This document shows, piece after piece, positions 60,833 to 64,000 of a DNA stretch of 64,000 bases. Position numbers and translations under genes: made by a program. The stretch is from Epidermidibacterium keratini. GTDB taxonomy: Bacteria > Actinomycetota > Actinomycetes > Mycobacteriales > Antricoccaceae. The stretch is from the NCBI RefSeq assembly GCF_009834025.1, contig NZ_CP047156.1, positions 1,302,001 through 1,366,000 on the forward strand. Reading direction: 5' to 3'. Numbering within the stretch: the first letter of the stretch is position 1; every line of letters starts with the position of its first letter. The notes under the pieces were generated by a model. That model was not told the origin of the DNA, did no database searches, and worked only from the letters and a program-made list of their open reading frames with translations.

Positions 60833-60997
60833 GCAACAACGTGCGCCGATGACTCCCGCCAGGCATCTTTACCAAGTCTTGACTTCGGCCATCTTGTCGG
60901 CGGGTGACCTGCGGCTTATCTTCTGATCACCGGCTATCGGCCGGCTCGACGCAGGGCCACTCCGAACGTCGACCTTCTTATCGCTTCGGAGCGAACG

Positions 60998-62233
60998 ATG
61001 TCCCAGCCGCCCTCTGAGCAGCCACCCCCGAACTGGCCCTCCCCCGGCTCAGACGCAGGTCCGGGCGAGTACGCCGGACCGCCGCCGACCGCGCGCCCCG
61101 GCCCGGCAATGCAGGCCAACGACGGACCTCGGTACGACGTCGTCTCGCCGCCCTACCCACAGCCAGGAACGCCAGCTCCGCCGTCGAACGGGCCGCGAAT
61201 GCACGGCGCGCCGCCACCGTGGGCGGCGCCGAGCCCGCCAAAGAAGCAACGCTCGGTGGCGCTCATGATCGCCATCGCGGCCCTCACGTTCGTCGTCCTG
61301 ATGGGCACGGTGCTCGTGCTCGTGCTCAATTCGAACGACGCCGCGCCATCCTCGGCCAGCCCGGGCGGCGCGGCTGGGAGCGGCTCCGGCGACAACGAGC
61401 TCGACGCCGCGTGGATCGAGCAGGAGCTCACAACCGCGTCGGAGTACGTCGACGGCGAGCTGGTGCAGACGCTCACCCTCAGCACCGACGAGGACACCAT
61501 CTTCAGCACCTGCGCCGATGACGTCACCCTGCAGAACTACACGATCAGCGGCGCCGACGTGTCCGACGACGGAACCCAGGAAACCGATATGTGCCTCAAC
61601 GGGTTCGAGCCGACCGCCCTCGACCCTCAGGCCATCGCTAACGCGGCCGCCGACGCCACCGGCGGCGCGAAGCTGCCGGTGACCGTGGAGATCTTCGGCG
61701 GCAACTCCTACACGCCGGTCCTGCTGGTCACCGTCGACGGCGGCTATCCGACGGCCTACGACCAAGACGGCACCGAGCTCGACATGCCGATCAACCCACT
61801 CGTCGCCGCCGACCGTGACGCGGCGTTTCAAGCGATCGTCGAAAAGTCGGGAATCGACCAGCTGACGGCGTACTGCGCGGACATCGAGTACGGCGCCGTA
61901 CTCATCGACGGCTCGTCACCGCAAGATCCCGACACCATCCAGCAGTGGAGCTACAGCGCGCTCCCCCAGCAAGTCGGGGAGTACCCCGAGGACGATGACC
62001 TGCGCTTCGCGCCGGGTGAGTACGACCTGCAGACCTACATCGACTACGCGCCGCAACTCGATCCGAAGTACACCGAGGATGGCGCCTCGCTGGCCATGGT
62101 GTGCGTGACGACGGAATGGGACGACCAGGCTCCGGTCGCGGGCTACTACTTCAGCACCGGGCCCGAGGCCGCCGACTACGACAGCATCGTCTACCTCTCG
62201 CTCACCGACTTCTCGCTGATCTACGAGGATTAG
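60998..62233 (+). CDS. Membrane-anchored two-domain surface protein (domains A+B)
   Basis: A 411-aa protein. Residues 1-85 are Pro-rich and cytoplasmic; one membrane helix (VALMIAIAALTFVVLMGTVL) follows at ~86-110. Domain A (~132-268) contains STDEDTIFSTCADDVTLQNY and METDMCLNGF-like segments; domain B (~272-411) contains QLTAYCADIEYGAVLIDG, RFAPGEYDLQTYIDY, LAMVCVTTEWDD and SIVYLSLTDFSLI. Each domain has two conserved cysteines, probably a disulfide. Domain A recurs alone in the next gene and domain B in the one after. No known family recognised. GGAG six bases before the ATG supports the start. Confidence 0.82.
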   Translation: MSQPPSEQPPPNWPSPGSDAGPGEYAGPPPTARPGPAMQANDGPRYDVVSPPYPQPGTPAPPSNGPRMHGAPPPWAAPSPPKKQRSVALMIAIAALTFVVLMGTVLVLVLNSNDAAPSSASPGGAAGSGSGDNELDAAWIEQELTTASEYVDGELVQTLTLSTDEDTIFSTCADDVTLQNYTISGADVSDDGTQETDMCLNGFEPTALDPQAIANAAADATGGAKLPVTVEIFGGNSYTPVLLVTVDGGYPTAYDQDGTELDMPINPLVAADRDAAFQAIVEKSGIDQLTAYCADIEYGAVLIDGSSPQDPDTIQQWSYSALPQQVGEYPEDDDLRFAPGEYDLQTYIDYAPQLDPKYTEDGASLAMVCVTTEWDDQAPVAGYYFSTGPEAADYDSIVYLSLTDFSLIYED

Positions 62234-62236
62234 GAC

Positions 62237-62914
62237 GTGGCCGACCCACCAGAGAACGACGCAACGTCGCCGCAGGACCCGGTCGGGGCCGGGCAGGACC
62301 ATCGCGATCGAGGCCGTCTCGCGACAAGCGCTGCGCCTGTCCTGGACCAGTTGGCAACTCGACTCGAGCGGCGTGCCTACCGGGACATGATTGCCCTTGC
62401 GGTCATCATGGCGGTGCTCATCGGCGGGCTCATTTTTGCCATTGTGCGCAGAGCCTTCGACGAGGCAAGCTCGCCGCCGACCACCGCCGCGGAACCCACC
62501 ACCCGCGACACGCTCGCGGCTGACTACATCGGTAGGCAGCTCACGCGCGCCTCCACGTATGTCGGCGGAGCGCCCTTGAAAAGCCTCAGCCTCAGCACCA
62601 CCGCCGACACCGTGTTCAGCACCTGTGTCGATGAGACAACGCTGCAGAACTACACCATCACTGACGGCGCTGTGTTCGACAACGGCACTTCGGGGATCGA
62701 CTCCTGCGCAAGCGGCTTCACCCCAGACGACCTCGGTAGGTTTGCCGTTTACGACGCTGTCGAGGACGCGACGGGCGGCGTGACACAACCGGTGAGCGTG
62801 CTGATCTTCAGCTCCAATCCGACCACGACGGTGATCACGGTCACCCTCGACAGCGCTCTGCCGATCAGCTACGACGCCAACGGCATCCGGCTCGAATCGC
62901 CGATCAAGGACTAG
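62237..62914 (+). CDS. Membrane-anchored surface protein with domain A only
   Basis: A 225-aa protein: cytoplasmic N-terminus, membrane helix (MIALAVIMAVLIGGLIFAIV, ~52-70), Thr/Pro linker, then domain A: STTADTVFSTCVDETTLQNY, SGIDSCASGFTPDDLGRFAV, DATGGVTQPVSVLIFSSNP. It ends exactly where the larger neighbour passes from A to B (LESPIKD here, LDMPINP there). GTG start three bases after the previous stop. Confidence 0.8.
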   Translation: MADPPENDATSPQDPVGAGQDHRDRGRLATSAAPVLDQLATRLERRAYRDMIALAVIMAVLIGGLIFAIVRRAFDEASSPPTTAAEPTTRDTLAADYIGRQLTRASTYVGGAPLKSLSLSTTADTVFSTCVDETTLQNYTITDGAVFDNGTSGIDSCASGFTPDDLGRFAVYDAVEDATGGVTQPVSVLIFSSNPTTTVITVTLDSALPISYDANGIRLESPIKD

Positions 62915-62916
62915 CC

Positions 62917-63693
62917 ATGCCCGACTCGCCGCACCAGCAGACGCCGGCAGCCGCTTCTGAGTCTCGCGCGCAACCGCCGCCGCCGGACGGCACCGAAAGC
63001 CCGACGCCGTATCCGGTGCAGGTCGCTGCCCGCCCCTCGATCTGGCGCCGTCTGGGTTGGCCGGTGATCGGGCTGGGCGCCTGCATCGCCGGCCTCGTGG
63101 TAGCGCTGATCCTGATGATCGCCGGGGCCGGCGGCCCACTTCCCGACGATCCCTCCGCCTCCGATGCCTACGAGCAGGGCTATCAGGACGGGCTCGAGGA
63201 CGCCGAAAGTAGCTACTACGACTACGGCTACGGCCCCGGGATGTCGATGGACCTCGACCCACTCGATTCAGGCAGCCACGCCGAGATCCTCGACTTGCTT
63301 ATCGACAAGTCCGAGATCGTGCAGCTGACCGACCTGTGCCTCGACATTTCATTCGGCAGCCTCAACATCGCCGGCTCTACGGCGGACAACCCGGACACGA
63401 TCGAGTACTGGATCTACGACGGCTTCGAGTCGTTTCAGATAGACGAGAGGCCGGAGATCAACGACGTACGGTTCGAGCCCGGTCAGTACGAGCTCGCGAC
63501 CTACCTCGACAACTCCGACGCCGTCGCCGATACCCAAACCCGCTCCGAGTCCGACCTCGGCATGGTGTGCGTGACGACCGAGCACGGCGACCCGACACCG
63601 CTTGCGGCGTACTACTTCTTCGACTCGTTCAAGGGCCTCTATAGCCCCGTCGTGTACGTCGACCTCACCACGCTCGCCATCGTCGACGACTAG
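62917..63693 (+). CDS. Membrane-anchored surface protein with domain B only
   Basis: A 258-aa protein: Pro-rich N-terminus, membrane helix (WPVIGLGACIAGLVVALILM, ~48-68), an acidic Tyr-rich stretch (YEQGYQDGLEDAESSYYDYG), then domain B: IVQLTDLCLDISFGSLNIAG, RFEPGQYELATYLD, LGMVCVTTEHGD, SPVVYVDLTTLAIV. Two bases separate it from the previous stop; AAGGA precedes the ATG. The three genes form one operon. Confidence 0.8.
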   Translation: MPDSPHQQTPAAASESRAQPPPPDGTESPTPYPVQVAARPSIWRRLGWPVIGLGACIAGLVVALILMIAGAGGPLPDDPSASDAYEQGYQDGLEDAESSYYDYGYGPGMSMDLDPLDSGSHAEILDLLIDKSEIVQLTDLCLDISFGSLNIAGSTADNPDTIEYWIYDGFESFQIDERPEINDVRFEPGQYELATYLDNSDAVADTQTRSESDLGMVCVTTEHGDPTPLAAYYFFDSFKGLYSPVVYVDLTTLAIVDD

Positions 63694-63710
63694 CAGGTAT
63701 GCGGTTGCGG

Positions 63711-63823
63711 GGTCTCGACAACCGGGCCGAGCCCCTGGGGGCTCGTCCCTGCTCGACCACCGAGGACTCGCGCCCGTCTCGGTGATCGAGCAGGCCGAGG
63801 AACGAGGCCGGTTGTCGAGATCC
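63711..63823. repeat. Interspersed palindromic repeat, family 2, inverted pair (copies C and D)
   Basis: GGTCTCGACAACCGG ... GCTCGACCACCGAGG (63711-63765), then an inverted copy CTCGGTGATCGAGCAGGCC ... GCCGGTTGTCGAGATCC (63778-63823). The pair forms one large palindrome between convergent genes. Confidence 0.72.
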
Positions 63824-63827
63824 AGCG

Positions 63828-64000
63828 TCAGCCGTCCTTGGCCGCGACTTCGGACTCGTACTTCTTGGTCATGTGCTCAACGGCCGCCATCTGCTGCCCG
63901 GCCAGCTCTTCGCGTCCGCCGCGAGCGATGCGGTCGGACTCCAGCACCGGCTCGGCCTGCCCCTGGAAGTAGGGCATGACCTCCTGCGCCATCAGCTCGT
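63828..64000 (-). CDS. Probable LLM-class flavin-dependent monooxygenase, C-terminal end
   Basis: The last ~57 residues of a gene running off the window: ELMAQEVMPYFQGQAEPVLE, ELAGQQMAAVEHMTKKYESE. The segment with EVMPYF near the end is typical of luciferase-like monooxygenases, but too little is present for certainty. Confidence 0.5.
   Translation of the reverse strand, partial: ELMAQEVMPYFQGQAEPVLESDRIARGGREELAGQQMAAVEHMTKKYESEVAAKDG

Noticed and set aside
60413-60926. ORFs on both strands in the region upstream of purS
   Set aside because: They run through the 60758-60832 hairpin, have no domain and no ribosome-binding site; I treat the gap as noncoding.

Overview
The window comes from a high-GC actinomycete. 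Evidence: the purS-purQ-purL, purF and purM set with the adjacent DUF3073 gene, frequent GTG/TTG starts and tight ATGA/GTGA overlaps, a GntR-controlled N-acetylglucosamine PTS cluster, and a sterol-carrier family protein. I cannot name a genus from sequence alone.

Positions 1 to about 23,230 are the right-hand part of an integrative and conjugative element (ICE). In order it carries an AraC-family regulator (cut by the window edge), an ArdC-like antirestriction metalloprotease, a primase-polymerase, a DUF2637 membrane protein, a ParB-like protein, and a type IV secretion set: a VirB8-like protein, a multi-domain cell-wall hydrolase, two small pilin-like proteins, a VirB6-like channel, a PrgI/SCO6880-like protein, a VirB4-like ATPase and a VirD4-like coupling protein. 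These are followed by an SSB-like protein, an acidic DUF4913-like protein and, at the right end, a large serine recombinase on the minus strand. Cargo includes an unrecognised 232-aa gene and an ArsR regulator plus MFS exporter pair. The element sits inside an ABC-transporter ATPase gene: immediately right of the recombinase lie the last 81 codons of that gene, starting at its Walker B motif. No relaxase and no left end are visible; both are probably to the left of the window.

The ICE shows features that standard annotation would miss: six copies of GTGCACCTG just upstream of ICE genes, a shared Arg-Gly-Leu type C-terminus on several non-homologous proteins, and a 31-bp palindrome inside the ParB-like gene.

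Positions 23,480 to 64,000 are chromosome. 23.6-30.5 kb: a Pls/PosA-type NRPS-like membrane protein, an M1 aminopeptidase and a phosphopantetheinyl transferase, bracketed by a broken and an intact copy of the same VOC gene. 30.5-35.9 kb: SDR, DinB-like, aldo-keto reductase, metallo-beta-lactamase-fold and conserved hypothetical genes, then DUF3073. 36-41.8 kb: VOC, purM, a decayed LysR remnant, an MFS gene with an early stop, and small proteins. 42-48.5 kb: a DMT exporter and the divergent nag cluster (PTS IIB, IIA and SIS deaminase on the minus strand; GntR, PTS IIC and nagA on the plus strand). 48.9-60.6 kb: an aldo-keto reductase, an MFS remnant, purF, a sterol-carrier protein, a subtilase, MarR plus hydrolase, MerR plus MFS, and purL-purQ-purS. 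61-63.7 kb: three membrane-anchored proteins built from two unrecognised extracellular domains arranged AB, A and B. The window ends in a probable flavin-dependent monooxygenase. Several families of short palindromic repeats occupy the chromosomal intergenic spaces.
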